Origin: CBDCWO01 sp965223405
Lineage (GTDB): Bacteria; Bacteroidota; Bacteroidia; Chitinophagales; Saprospiraceae
Assembly: GCA_965223405.1 (NCBI GenBank)
Contig: CBDCWO010000006.1
Location: 4,278,001 to 4,342,000, forward strand
Direction: 5' to 3'
Length of the DNA stretch: 64,000 bases
A program made the translations under genes and the position numbers. The notes below the pieces were generated by a model. The model saw nothing but the letters and a program-made list of their open reading frames with translations. It was not told where the DNA came from and did no database searches. Positions 17,030 to 26,884 of this stretch are shown one piece after another. Within the stretch, counting starts at the first letter, position 1. Every line of letters begins with the position of its first letter.

Positions 17030-17328
17030 AAGGGAACAAATTACTTAAAAGGATCTATTAAGAAAAAAATCGAAGAATAAAACTTAAACTTTCTATTCTG
17101 ATCCTTATCAGGTCAGTTGGAATACATTTCAATCATGTCACAAATCATCAATGTAATTTATGGATTGGAAATCAATAAATTGAATTACGGGTATACAAAA
17201 GCATCCTTGATTTGGAAGAGTAACTGTGTATCAGGATAGTAGACCAAGAATCAAGCGATAGAATGCGATCGGTCCAGCTGGATGACCGGATGACTACCGG
17301 AATTTACTTGGTATAAGATCCAAAAAGC

Positions 17329-18420
17329 TTAATTTATTTGAGGAAGGGCTTTGATGTGAGCTCGAACATCCACTCCGCTTATTGTTGTCTCCAGATTGTC
17401 CTTCTTCATCTTTATGCCCTTTACATCGTTTAGTTGTCCTTCTTTGGAAATGGCTTTAATCCCATAAAATGCACCTGTATTATCTATCGCCTTAATATGG
17501 ATGATATTTCCGGTTTGACTTACACCTTTAACATCTAATTTGTTTCCTTCTGGAGTAAGCGCTTTGATATCATAAATGGTTCCATCCTGTCCAATAGCCT
17601 TAACCGGGGCATATTTATCATCGCTGACCAGAATCTTTACAGGAAGTTTTTGGTCAGAGACCAGGGCTTTTATATCCATTAATTGTCTTTGCCCGGAATC
17701 CTGGAAAGCTTTTACATCATATATATTCCCATCCTTATCCAAAGCTTTTACATTCAGTATTCTACCATCCGGATGGATAGCTTTTATGTGCCAGATTGAA
17801 TGTTCACTTAGGCCCCCTGCCTGAGGTAATGCTTTAATATGTGCTCGTACAGCGACTCCATTAAGTGTTAACTCGAGGTTGTCTTTTAACATTTTGATTC
17901 CTTTTACATCATTCAACTGACCCATAGGAGAAATAGCCTTAACTCCATAAAACTCTCCATCCCGGCTAATCGCTTTGATATGAATAATGTTCCCATGTTG
18001 TGCAACACCTTTGACATCTAGTTTTTCCCCTTCAGCGGTAAGCGCCTTGATGTCAAGTATCGTCCCGTCTGCCGTTATGGCTTTAACCGGAGCATATTCA
18101 TCATCGCTAACCAATACCTTAACTGGAAGTTTGTCTTCTCCCACTAATGCCTTGATATCCAATAAATGCCTTTGGTCGTCATCTTGTAGTGCCTTCACAT
18201 CGTAAATGTTGCCTGCTTGATCCAAGGCTTTAACATTGATGAAGTATCCATCTGGGTGTATCGCTTTGACATGCCAAATAACTTCTGAAAAAGAAGACTG
18301 CTCCTCGGTTATGGTTTCAACTTGGTTTTCAGTCTCCGGAACTGAGCAATTGGTACAAGCACAAAGAATGATTAATGCTAATATTATCTGTGATAACCTA
18401 AAATTTGTAGCTTTTTTCAT
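17329..18420 (-). CDS. VKA-repeat lipoprotein with internal duplication
   Basis: A 363-residue lipoprotein from the ATG at 18420 (an earlier in-frame ATG at 18441 is less likely). The lipobox LCAC puts the acyl cysteine at residue 22. After a short acidic linker the whole protein is built from about 24 copies of a short unit, (H/N/D/P)-(V/I)-K-(A/G)-(L/I/V) followed by a turn with D/G. The units form two near-identical halves of about 160 residues, each ending VRAHIKALPQ. The regular spacing suggests a beta-propeller or beta-solenoid on the cell surface. Function is unknown. It is a single gene, with GH92 divergent from it. Confidence 0.85.
   Translation of the reverse strand: MKKATNFRLSQIILALIILCACTNCSVPETENQVETITEEQSSFSEVIWHVKAIHPDGYFINVKALDQAGNIYDVKALQDDDQRHLLDIKALVGEDKLPVKVLVSDDEYAPVKAITADGTILDIKALTAEGEKLDVKGVAQHGNIIHIKAISRDGEFYGVKAISPMGQLNDVKGIKMLKDNLELTLNGVAVRAHIKALPQAGGLSEHSIWHIKAIHPDGRILNVKALDKDGNIYDVKAFQDSGQRQLMDIKALVSDQKLPVKILVSDDKYAPVKAIGQDGTIYDIKALTPEGNKLDVKGVSQTGNIIHIKAIDNTGAFYGIKAISKEGQLNDVKGIKMKKDNLETTISGVDVRAHIKALPQIN
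17332..18282 (-). repeat. Tandem duplication of about 485 bp inside the VKA-repeat gene
   Basis: The two halves of the lipoprotein gene (about 17332-17797 and 17825-18282) encode the same series of VKA units in the same order, starting IWHVKAIHPDG or IWHIKAIHPDG and ending VRAHIKALPQ. The shared order of atypical units (the PVK(V/I)LVSDD unit and the longer DVKGIKM unit) shows one duplication of a 12-unit block rather than independent growth of single units. The halves differ at many positions, so the event is not recent. Confidence 0.85.
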
Positions 18421-18667
18421 GGGTTGAAAATAAGTAATCAATTAAATTAATGAAGACAAATAGTTCCAGTATACAATCAAAAGATTCCAGTCTATTGGTT
18501 GGAAGAACTAACATTGCGCAAAATTACGAATTGAGGACCGAATACTTATGTTTTAATCGCCTTCGTATCAATGATTTAGGTCACTAAACCTGGGTATTAT
18601 GAAATGTTAATGCTAATATTTAAACCTTGATGACTGGTTTTTCCCTAGATTCTGCTATTTTTCCTTG

Positions 18668-20941
18668 ATGAAAATAATAAATAAATTCTTAATATCAGTG
18701 CTACTCCTATCTGTGCCAAGTTTCAATATGTTGGTTGCTCAGGGCTACACTCAGTTTGTCAATCCATTTATAGGTACTTCAAATTACGGAGCTACACATC
18801 CCGGAGCTGTATTACCTCAAGGTTTAGCATCGGTAGTACCATTTAATGTGGCTTTTAAAAGAGGAGAGGGTAATGTATTCGAAAAAGATAGCGAATGGCA
18901 CTCAAGACCCTATGTTTATGAAAATAGTTATTTAACTGGATTCAGTCATATTAATCTAAGCGGCGTTGGTTGTCCTGATTTAGGCAGTATCTTGATTATG
19001 CCGACAACCGATGAGCTGGAACTCAATGCAGAACTACATGGAAGTACCATCTCGGATCAAAAGGCAGTTCCGGGCTACTATTCCTGCGCGCTTGACAAAT
19101 ATCGAGTTCATACCGAAGTGACGGCGACAACCCGATGTGGAATGACACGGATTACCTATCCTCCTGGGAAAGCCAACTTGTTATTAAATCTGGGCTTAGG
19201 TCTGACCAATGAGAGTGGTGCAATGCTCCGCATAGTCAATGATAGGGAAGTAGAGGGATATAAGTTGATTGGCACGTTTTGCTATCATCCGGAGGATGTG
19301 CGTCCAGTCTATTTTGTGATGAGGTTAAGTCGACCCGGGAAAACCTTTGGAGCTTGGAAAAAAATGCCTGATTATACGGCGGAGGCAGCCTGGACCAAAT
19401 ACGACAATACCTATAAACCCTATCCCAATTACAGGTACGAAATGGCTGGGGAAGATATTGGCACTTATTTTACTTGGGATTTTTCTGAAAAATCAGAGGT
19501 TATTGTAAAAATCGGTATTTCTTATGTGTCGATAGAAAATGCAAGAGAAAACCTGGACAGTGAAATGCCTGATTTTCAATTTGCAAAATATCAGAAACAA
19601 GCGAGTGATACGTGGGAAGAGGCTCTCAGTAGAATTAGGGTAAAGGGGGGAAGTCAGGAAGATAAAATTGTATTTTATACGGCTCTTTATCATCTGTTAC
19701 TGCACCCGAATGTTTTACAGGATGTTGATGGAAGTTATCCTTTAATGGAACAATATGGAACCAATGTTATTTCCGGTAGAAACCGATACACGGTATTTTC
19801 TCTTTGGGATACCTATCGTAATGTGCACCCATTTTATAGTTTAGTCTATCCCAAATTACAATCTGATCTGACGAAATCGATGTTGGACATGTACAGGGAG
19901 GGAGGGTTTATGCCTAAGTGGGAACTGTTAAGTATGGAGACCGGAGTGATGGTGGGTGATCCAGCGGCACCTGTAATTGCTGATACCTATCTAAGAGGTA
20001 TCCGTGATTTTGATATCAAGCTGGCTTATGAGGCTTTGATCAAAGGCGCAAGTTTATTGGACAATAATCCTCTCAGACCAGGGATAAGACTCTATGATTC
20101 ACTAGGTTATATTCCAGAAAACGCTCCTGGAGGTGTAGGTGGCACTGTATCAACGACTCTTGAATACAACATTTCCGATTGGAATATTGCACAATTGGCC
20201 AAGGAATTGGGGAATGAGTCCGATTATAAATTCTATCACCAACGAGCTCAATCGTTTATTAATTACTTTGATCCGGTAACTCAAATGCTCAGACCCAAAA
20301 TGGAGGATGGCAGCTGGTTAACTCCTTTTGATCCCGAGGCTGGTAAGAATTTTACCGCCGTCATTGGCTTTATAGAAGGAAACGCCTGGCAATACCGATT
20401 TTATGTACCTCATAATATTCCGAAAATGATCAATTTGCTGGGAGGTGGAGAAAAATTTGTCCAGGCTCTCGACGAATGTTTTAATACTGACAATTATGAT
20501 ATGGCAAATGAACCGGATATCACTTATGCCTATTTATTCAACTTTGTAAAAGGTTTCGAATGGAAAACCCAGGCTAAGGTGAGAGAATTGATTCGCAAAT
20601 ATTACAATAACACACCGGCGGGAATTCCTGGAAACGACGATACCGGGACCTTATCCTGTTGGTTATTATATGGGATGATGGGTTTTTACCCTCATTGTCC
20701 GGGGGATATGAGTTATGCACTTACCAGCCCAATCTTTGATGAAATATCAATAGATTTGGATCCACAATATTATTCTGGTAAAAATTTGACCATTAAAACC
20801 ATTCGGGATAATGATTCTCAATTATTTATTAAGAGAATAAAATGGAATAATAAAAAACACCAATCTTTTTTTATTGATCATGATCTTTTGACTGAAGGAG
20901 GAGTGCTTGAATTTCATCTTAGTGATACTCCGAGGAAATGA
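18668..20941 (+). CDS. GH92 family alpha-mannosidase
   Basis: A 757-residue secreted glycoside hydrolase of family GH92, Ca-dependent exo-acting alpha-mannosidases. Signal peptide MKIINKFLISVLLLSVPSFNMLVAQ. Family motifs are the start FVNPFIGTSNYGATHPGAV, SGVGCPDLGSI, FSLWDTYRNVHPF, GGVGGTVSTTLEY, EGNAWQYRF, NEPDITYAYLF and GIPGNDDTGTLSCW with the catalytic acid region. The ATG at 18668 is chosen; TTG just before it is in frame. It would trim mannose from glycans or yeast-type mannan outside the cell. The stop overlaps the start of the polymerase gene by 4 bp (ATGA). Confidence 0.95.
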   Translation: MKIINKFLISVLLLSVPSFNMLVAQGYTQFVNPFIGTSNYGATHPGAVLPQGLASVVPFNVAFKRGEGNVFEKDSEWHSRPYVYENSYLTGFSHINLSGVGCPDLGSILIMPTTDELELNAELHGSTISDQKAVPGYYSCALDKYRVHTEVTATTRCGMTRITYPPGKANLLLNLGLGLTNESGAMLRIVNDREVEGYKLIGTFCYHPEDVRPVYFVMRLSRPGKTFGAWKKMPDYTAEAAWTKYDNTYKPYPNYRYEMAGEDIGTYFTWDFSEKSEVIVKIGISYVSIENARENLDSEMPDFQFAKYQKQASDTWEEALSRIRVKGGSQEDKIVFYTALYHLLLHPNVLQDVDGSYPLMEQYGTNVISGRNRYTVFSLWDTYRNVHPFYSLVYPKLQSDLTKSMLDMYREGGFMPKWELLSMETGVMVGDPAAPVIADTYLRGIRDFDIKLAYEALIKGASLLDNNPLRPGIRLYDSLGYIPENAPGGVGGTVSTTLEYNISDWNIAQLAKELGNESDYKFYHQRAQSFINYFDPVTQMLRPKMEDGSWLTPFDPEAGKNFTAVIGFIEGNAWQYRFYVPHNIPKMINLLGGGEKFVQALDECFNTDNYDMANEPDITYAYLFNFVKGFEWKTQAKVRELIRKYYNNTPAGIPGNDDTGTLSCWLLYGMMGFYPHCPGDMSYALTSPIFDEISIDLDPQYYSGKNLTIKTIRDNDSQLFIKRIKWNNKKHQSFFIDHDLLTEGGVLEFHLSDTPRK

Positions 20942-22707
20942 AAATTCTTCGTTATTTAATTATTGGATTGTGGATTTTGCTCCCGGTGGTCTGGGATTCC
21001 AGCTTGTCTGACAACTACTTAATTATTCGCTTCGTTTGGGCTGGAATACTTGGGCTTGTAGTAATCGGGATGTTTTGGACATCAAAATATAAGTCCGGAT
21101 CACTTATTAGTAATACTACTAGTTTAGATATTATATTGGGAATAATATTAGTTATACATTGGATCTCTACATGTTGGTCCATCAATCTTAGCGAAGCTAT
21201 TTTCAATAATGTGCGATGGACTTTACTAGTTGCAGTTTACTGGATTACAAAAATCTGGATCCACCAAGACAAAGAGTTTTTATCGAACTTTAAAAAATTT
21301 ACCACACTTCAGGCGGGAATTTATTTTGTCATCATATTTGTCGGGGTAATTTGGATGGGTTCGGAATACAGTTTCAGCAACAAGGATCTTTATAGATTGC
21401 AGTTTCCGGCAGGCCATAAATCGCTGATAAGTGAGTATATATTGCTTCTATTGCCAATTGTATATGTAGTACGTGTAAATCATGTAGTGAAATGGATCTT
21501 GTTGAGCTTCGGAATAGTATTGATTTTGGTTTTGCAGAGTAGAGCAGCTTACCTTGGGCTTACAGTTTTAATTCTCATTGCCCTGCTTCTACAGTTTTCA
21601 GATAAGAGTAAGATTCAATGGAAATTTGTAGCAACAATCAGCCTGGGTTTAATCATGCTGGTCATCATACCAATGATCCTTCCCCGGTCAAACATCCTAT
21701 CTCGTTTGGATATAAGACAATATGCCCAGTCCGAAACCGCGGCTCACCGTTTTCAAGCCTGGGATAAATCGGTACAAATGTTCAGGGACTATCCGCTGAA
21801 AGGGGTTGGAAGCGGCAATTGGAAAATTTATTTACCGAAGTATGGAATTGAAGACGAATGGGTGATTCCAGACCAAGATCGTGAACTAATATACACACGA
21901 ACCCATAATGATTTTTTGGAAATTGGTTGTGAAACCGGAATTGTCGGTATTCTGTCATACTTGGCATTGTTTATCGTAGGGATTGTCTATGCTGTCAAGT
22001 TAGCTGATCCAGAAGATCGTATCATGGGATTAATGGTTGTCTCTGGATTATTTGTTATCAGCATTTTTGATTTTCCCAAAGAAAGGATTGAACATATGAT
22101 CCTTTTTATGGTGATTTTGGCTATAATGGCAGCCAGGAGAACTCGTTGGACCATAGAAATTCCCAAGAAGTGGGTTGGGTTGGTGTCTTTAATATTAATT
22201 ACAATAATTATCTACAGTAGAGTGCGCTATGAGCAGGAATTAAGCTTAAAAAAAGCTTTGATTGCCAGAGCACAGGGGATGCATGAAGATGTAATTGAAA
22301 ATCTGGATCAAACCTATAGTTCCATTTACTCACTGGACTTTGCATCTATTCCCCTTAAGTGGTATCAGGGAAATGCTCATTTTGAATCGGAGCGGATCGA
22401 ACAAGCCCATAGTCACTTCATTGGAGCTTTACGGGATCATCCTTATCACTATCATAGCTTACACAATTTAGGTACGACTTATTTTCTGCAAAATAACCTG
22501 GATAGTGCAATCTATTATTATCAAAAGACATTGGCCATCTATCCACGGTTTGATGATGTCAAGTTCAATCTGTCCATAGCGTTTGCTTCGATTGAAGCAT
22601 TTGATCAAGCTCAGGAAATCCTAAACTCTGTAAAAGATACTAACAGGAAATTTGAATTTTTGCGAATTATAGAGCAGAAAATGAAAGATAAACTAAGTGA
22701 TCAATAA
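20938..22707 (+). CDS. O-antigen ligase/polymerase-like membrane protein with C-terminal TPRs
   Basis: A 589-residue protein. The first 420 residues hold about 11-12 hydrophobic segments and the Wzy_C-type block: QSRAAYLGL, then a large periplasmic loop with HRFQAWDKSVQMFRDYPLKG, VGSGNW and THNDFLEIGCETGIVG. After the last span (about 415-430) come tetratricopeptide repeats, for example HNLGTTYFLQNNLDSAIYYY. This layout fits O-antigen ligase/polymerase (Wzy/WaaL-like) proteins of Bacteroidota; whether it acts on lipopolysaccharide, capsule or a glycoprotein glycan is unknown. The start overlaps the GH92 stop, so the two are probably translationally coupled. Confidence 0.82.
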   Translation: MKILRYLIIGLWILLPVVWDSSLSDNYLIIRFVWAGILGLVVIGMFWTSKYKSGSLISNTTSLDIILGIILVIHWISTCWSINLSEAIFNNVRWTLLVAVYWITKIWIHQDKEFLSNFKKFTTLQAGIYFVIIFVGVIWMGSEYSFSNKDLYRLQFPAGHKSLISEYILLLLPIVYVVRVNHVVKWILLSFGIVLILVLQSRAAYLGLTVLILIALLLQFSDKSKIQWKFVATISLGLIMLVIIPMILPRSNILSRLDIRQYAQSETAAHRFQAWDKSVQMFRDYPLKGVGSGNWKIYLPKYGIEDEWVIPDQDRELIYTRTHNDFLEIGCETGIVGILSYLALFIVGIVYAVKLADPEDRIMGLMVVSGLFVISIFDFPKERIEHMILFMVILAIMAARRTRWTIEIPKKWVGLVSLILITIIIYSRVRYEQELSLKKALIARAQGMHEDVIENLDQTYSSIYSLDFASIPLKWYQGNAHFESERIEQAHSHFIGALRDHPYHYHSLHNLGTTYFLQNNLDSAIYYYQKTLAIYPRFDDVKFNLSIAFASIEAFDQAQEILNSVKDTNRKFEFLRIIEQKMKDKLSDQ

Positions 22708-22745
22708 CCCTCCAATGAGATCTTTAATCGAAACACAAAATGAGT

Positions 22746-22759
22746 ACCTAATATTAGGT
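22746..22759. promoter_or_regulatory. 14-bp perfect palindrome upstream of the propeller gene
   Basis: ACCTAATATTAGGT is a perfect 14-bp palindrome about 45 bp upstream of the sortilin-type gene start, in the gap after the polymerase gene. Its position suits a transcription-factor operator. There is no second copy nearby and no regulator gene next to it, so this is only a candidate. Confidence 0.3.
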
Positions 22760-22805
22760 TATTACCACTCAATGAAAAGATTTAATTTAGTGCCAAAAGA
22801 ATATT

Positions 22806-25800
22806 ATGGATAAACGAATCGGCTTGGTAATTGCTATTCTTTTTCTTATTTGTGATTTGTTCACCGCTCAGGAATCTATTCAAACATTGAATGATTTTCT
22901 CAGGTTTCGCAATGTGGGACCTTCGCGAGGTGGGAGAGTGACTGCGATCTGCGGAGTAAACGATTTACCCGAGACATATTATATGGGTTCGACTGGAGGC
23001 GGATTGTGGAAAACGGAGAACTATGGACAATCCTGGCAGAATATTTCAGACGGCTATTTTCAAACGGGTTCGATTGGAGATATTGCGGTTTATCAAAACG
23101 ATCCTCGAATTGTATATGTGGGTACCGGATCAGATGGAATTCGGTCAAATGTGATCACTGGTAGAGGAATGTACAAATCTATGGATAGTGGACAAACCTG
23201 GCAGCATATCGGTTTAATTAATTCCGGACAAACTGGTGCAGTAGTGATTCATCCACAAAATCCTGATATGGTATTTGTAGGAGCTATTGGGCAGGCATTT
23301 GGACCTTCTGAGGATCGCGGTGTTTTTCGCACAAGTAACGGAGGAAAAACTTGGGAAAAGGTCTTGTTCTTATCCGATACTCTCGGTTGTTCAGACATTG
23401 AACTTCATCCTACAGATCCGAACATTATTTATGCTGGAATGTGGAGGGCTGAACGGAAGCCATGGACCATTATAAGTGGATCTACGGAAGGTGGAATCTA
23501 CAGGTCAGCAGATGGAGGTGACACCTGGGATAAAATGAAATCCGGATTGCCTACAGGCATAGTAGGTAAAATTGATTTTGCCGTAAGCCCTCAAATGCCA
23601 GATCGAGTGTGGGCCTTGATCGAGGCTTCTGAGAAAGGTGGAGTATACAAATCCGAAGATAAGGGTATCTCCTGGAGTTTGGTTTCCACGAAGCATGCGT
23701 TGCTTGATCGCCCGTTTTACTATTGCAACATTGACGTAAATCCTCAAAACTCAAATTCGCTGTATGTTAGCGCGACCCAATTTCATCATTCCATGGATGG
23801 AGGAATTACCTGGCAAAGAATCAGTACTCCGCATGGAGACAATCATGGAGTATGGATAAACCCAAATGATACAATGCTTTGGATTCAATGTAATGATGGA
23901 GGAGCAAATGTGACCCGTGATGGAGGAAAGACCTGGTCTTCTCAAACAAATCAAAATACAGCTGAACTCTACCAGGTGGAAATTGACGATGATTTTCCTT
24001 ATAATCTATATGCCGGACAACAGGACAATAGCACGATTATGGTTCCCAGTACTCCTCCTTATAACTCCATAGCGGGCTATCAGGGATTCTGGAAAGCCGC
24101 AGGTGGATGCGAAACCGGACCGGCGGTACCCCAGCCAGGTAACCCCAATATTGTTTTTAGCAATTGCAAAGGTAAATTTGGAGTGTTCAATAAAAGCACC
24201 GGACAGGAACAACAATATTATGTGGGTGCAGCAAATATGTATGGACACAACCCCAAAGACCTCAAATATCGGTTTCAGCGTGTGTCTCCTATCCATGTTT
24301 CACCTCATGATGCGGAGACCATTTATCATTGCAGCCAATATGTACATCGCACCAGAGATCGTGGGTTAACCTGGGAAACCTTATCTCCGGATCTTACAGC
24401 TTTTACACCTGAAACTCAACAAATCAGTGGATATCCAATCACACGAGATATTACCGGAGAGGAATTTTACAGCACTATTTATGCTATTCGGGAATCACCT
24501 CTCGAACCTAGTGTCATTTGGGTGGGAGCAAACGATGGGCCATTTCATATTTCAAAAGATAATGGCAATAGTTGGATAAATATCACTCCTCCTGGTCTGG
24601 CCCCGGGTGGACGGGTGCAACAAATTGAGGTATCGGAACACCGGCCAGGGAAAGCTTATTTTGCTGTTTACCGTTATTTACTGGGAGATTGGAAACCCTA
24701 CCTTTATCGCACCACAGATTACGGTCAAACCTGGACTCATTTGACCAACGGCAGCAATGGGGTACCTCTTGATTATCCTACTCGAGTGGTTCGGGAAGAT
24801 CCAACTCGTGAAGGATTGTTATATGCCGGTACTGAATTTGGATTGTTTGTCAGCTGGGATGATGGTGCCTCCTGGCACCGTCTTCAGGGTAATCTGCCGG
24901 TTACACCTATCACAGACCTCAAAATTAAGGAAGGTGATTTAGTACTAAGTACGATGGGTAGATCCTTTTGGATCCTAGATGATCTTACACCGCTACGTAA
25001 TTGGGACTGGAATAACACAACTACTTTATTTGTGCCGAGAGATGCCTATCGTATGTCTTATCGTACCTATCGGGGGGCAGCAAGCCCGGAATATCTTCCA
25101 CCCGGAGCAATGATTCAATACTTAATTACCGATACTTTGGCTTCCAAACTGGAGTTCGAAATTAGTAATGATCACGGTTCGATCCGTACCTTTCAGGTAC
25201 CCAGGTCGAAAAATGTAAAAAATACCAATTCCAATCTGATTGATTATGCACCCAAATATTCCATGGGATATCATCGGTTCTCCTGGAATATGCGCCATCG
25301 AGGTAGTCGCGGACCTCTGGTAAGTCCTGGAATTTATACTATAACTATGAAATTAGGAAATCGTAGTTGGAAAGAACATTTTGAAATCAAAATGGATCCA
25401 AGAGTAGTAGAAACAGGTATGGAGGTGTCGGACTTGAAACAACAGGAGTTATTTTCTTTGCAGGTAAGTGATTTGAGAAATAAAACAGACACATTAATTC
25501 AAGACTTAGCCCATTTCAAAAACAAAATTGAGGCGACCATATGGAAAAAAAAGAAAGATCAAAAACTTATACCGGATGTATTGAAGCAAATTAACAGCTT
25601 AATTAATCAGACCAAAACCAAAAGCGGGCGCTATCCCACACCTATGTTAAGAGATCAACTTTCTTATTTGTTGGGAATGGTGTCCCGAGCAGATCAATTG
25701 CCTGGGAATGAAGCTTTATTCCGTTATTCCGAATTGAAAACCTGGTATGACCAGGTTCAAAAAGAATTTGAAACGGTAAAAAATAAAATAACTTTTCCAA

Positions 25801-25829
25801 AAGAACATAAGAATCAGAAAAGGGTGTAA
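22806..25829 (+). CDS. Secreted sortilin/VPS10-type BNR propeller protein
   Basis: A 1007-residue exported protein with a signal peptide (MDKRIGLVIAILFLICDLFTAQ). It has many BNR/Asp-box turns of the S-x-D-x-G-x-T-W type, such as SMDSGQTW, SNGGKTW, SADGGDTW, SEDKGISW, TRDGGKTW, TRDRGLTW and TTDYGQTW. It opens FRFRNVGPSRGGRVTAI, as in a large Bacteroidota and Acidobacteriota group commonly labelled glycosyl hydrolase. The two propellers resemble the VPS10/sortilin ten-blade fold; the last 200 residues are a helical, charged tail. Enzymatic activity is not established; carbohydrate or peptide binding is as likely. It is a single gene, convergent with msrB. Confidence 0.85.
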   Translation: MDKRIGLVIAILFLICDLFTAQESIQTLNDFLRFRNVGPSRGGRVTAICGVNDLPETYYMGSTGGGLWKTENYGQSWQNISDGYFQTGSIGDIAVYQNDPRIVYVGTGSDGIRSNVITGRGMYKSMDSGQTWQHIGLINSGQTGAVVIHPQNPDMVFVGAIGQAFGPSEDRGVFRTSNGGKTWEKVLFLSDTLGCSDIELHPTDPNIIYAGMWRAERKPWTIISGSTEGGIYRSADGGDTWDKMKSGLPTGIVGKIDFAVSPQMPDRVWALIEASEKGGVYKSEDKGISWSLVSTKHALLDRPFYYCNIDVNPQNSNSLYVSATQFHHSMDGGITWQRISTPHGDNHGVWINPNDTMLWIQCNDGGANVTRDGGKTWSSQTNQNTAELYQVEIDDDFPYNLYAGQQDNSTIMVPSTPPYNSIAGYQGFWKAAGGCETGPAVPQPGNPNIVFSNCKGKFGVFNKSTGQEQQYYVGAANMYGHNPKDLKYRFQRVSPIHVSPHDAETIYHCSQYVHRTRDRGLTWETLSPDLTAFTPETQQISGYPITRDITGEEFYSTIYAIRESPLEPSVIWVGANDGPFHISKDNGNSWINITPPGLAPGGRVQQIEVSEHRPGKAYFAVYRYLLGDWKPYLYRTTDYGQTWTHLTNGSNGVPLDYPTRVVREDPTREGLLYAGTEFGLFVSWDDGASWHRLQGNLPVTPITDLKIKEGDLVLSTMGRSFWILDDLTPLRNWDWNNTTTLFVPRDAYRMSYRTYRGAASPEYLPPGAMIQYLITDTLASKLEFEISNDHGSIRTFQVPRSKNVKNTNSNLIDYAPKYSMGYHRFSWNMRHRGSRGPLVSPGIYTITMKLGNRSWKEHFEIKMDPRVVETGMEVSDLKQQELFSLQVSDLRNKTDTLIQDLAHFKNKIEATIWKKKKDQKLIPDVLKQINSLINQTKTKSGRYPTPMLRDQLSYLLGMVSRADQLPGNEALFRYSELKTWYDQVQKEFETVKNKITFPKEHKNQKRV

Positions 25830-25858
25830 GAAGCAAATAGTTTGAACTGTTTTATAAA

Positions 25859-26242
25859 CTAATTAGAATCTAAAGGTTGCTTATTTGGAATAAACTGCAG
25901 AGAAATTGAATTAACACAATGCCTGGTATTCTTTTTTGTTAGTCTTTCTCCTGTGAACACATGGCCTAAGTGGCCTTTACAATTATTGCAGATTATTTCT
26001 GTTCGGCGCCCATCTGCATCGGGGATCCTGGTCACAGCATCCGGGATCTCGTCATCAAATGCCGGCCACCCACATCCGGAATCAAACTTATCCCTGGAAT
26101 GGTATAATGCCGCATTACATCGTCGGCAATGATAGGTTCCCTCCCCGAAATGTTTATCATATTTTCCTGTGAATGGTCTCTCAGTACCTTTGTTGACAAT
26201 TACATGCTCCTCCTCGGCGGTGAGCTTATTCCATTTTTCCAT
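25859..26242 (-). CDS. msrB: Peptide-methionine (R)-S-oxide reductase
   Basis: A 127-residue MsrB, which reduces methionine-R-sulfoxide in proteins. Four zinc cysteines are present (Cys39/Cys42 in YHCRRC and Cys85/Cys88 in CNNC), the substrate segment SGCGWPAF is at 55-62, and the catalytic cysteine is Cys109 in RHCVNS. Length is standard. The start overlaps the end of msrA by 17 bp, so the pair forms a translationally coupled unit repairing both sulfoxide isomers. Confidence 0.97.
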   Translation of the reverse strand: MEKWNKLTAEEEHVIVNKGTERPFTGKYDKHFGEGTYHCRRCNAALYHSRDKFDSGCGWPAFDDEIPDAVTRIPDADGRRTEIICNNCKGHLGHVFTGERLTKKNTRHCVNSISLQFIPNKQPLDSN

Positions 26243-26804
26243 GTATTCCAGCTTTTAATTTATTTGCAAATTGTTCTCGAAACTTGATAAGTTTCGGATT
26301 GATTATTGCCCGGCAATAAGGTTGATTAGCGTTTGATTTATAATAGTTCTGATGGTAGTTTTCTGCGCTATAGAATTTTTCGATTTCCTTGATCTCTGTT
26401 ACGATAGGGTCATCCCATAACTGTGTGGCAATCTCCAGCTTACTTTTTTCGGCTATTTCTTTTTGAACATCACTATGATAGAAAATAGCTGATCGGTATT
26501 GGGTCCCCACATCGTTTCCCTGCCGGTTATGTGTGGTAGGATCATGTGTAAACCAAAAAACTTCCAATAGTTCTTCATAGCTGATAATCTGAGGATCAAA
26601 TGCAATTTGTGCAACTTCCACATGTCCGGTATCTTCATAACACACCTGTCTATAAGTTGGATTGTTTACATGACCACCGGTATATCCCGAGGTCACGGAT
26701 TTTACACCTTTCAACTCCTGAAACACGGCTTCTACACACCAAAAACATCCGGCCCCAAAAGTGGCTAAATCTAAATCCTGGGCGTTGGAGTGGTTAATCA
26801 TCAT
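26226..26804 (-). CDS. msrA: Peptide-methionine (S)-S-oxide reductase
   Basis: An MsrA, which reduces methionine-S-sulfoxide. The catalytic motif GCFWC is followed by GVKSVTSGYTGG, the HVEVAQI strand and FWFTHDPTTHNRQGNDVGTQYRS, all hallmarks. I take the ATG at 26804 (start MMINHSNAQDL, 192 residues); an in-frame ATG at 26849 would add 15 residues not typical of the family. No signal peptide, so cytoplasmic. It is cotranscribed with msrB, and both lie just downstream of betB in the same orientation. Confidence 0.96.
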   Translation of the reverse strand: MMINHSNAQDLDLATFGAGCFWCVEAVFQELKGVKSVTSGYTGGHVNNPTYRQVCYEDTGHVEVAQIAFDPQIISYEELLEVFWFTHDPTTHNRQGNDVGTQYRSAIFYHSDVQKEIAEKSKLEIATQLWDDPIVTEIKEIEKFYSAENYHQNYYKSNANQPYCRAIINPKLIKFREQFANKLKAGIHGKME

Positions 26805-26884
26805 ATGGATTGATATTTTACGAAATTCATAACTAACCTTTAACAGCAATCGACATTGGAAAGTTTTAAAAGTATATTTTCGTA

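Noticed and set aside
17030..17328. Possible small gene upstream of the symporter
   Set aside because: No ORF with a start and protein-like composition; simple AT-rich intergenic DNA.
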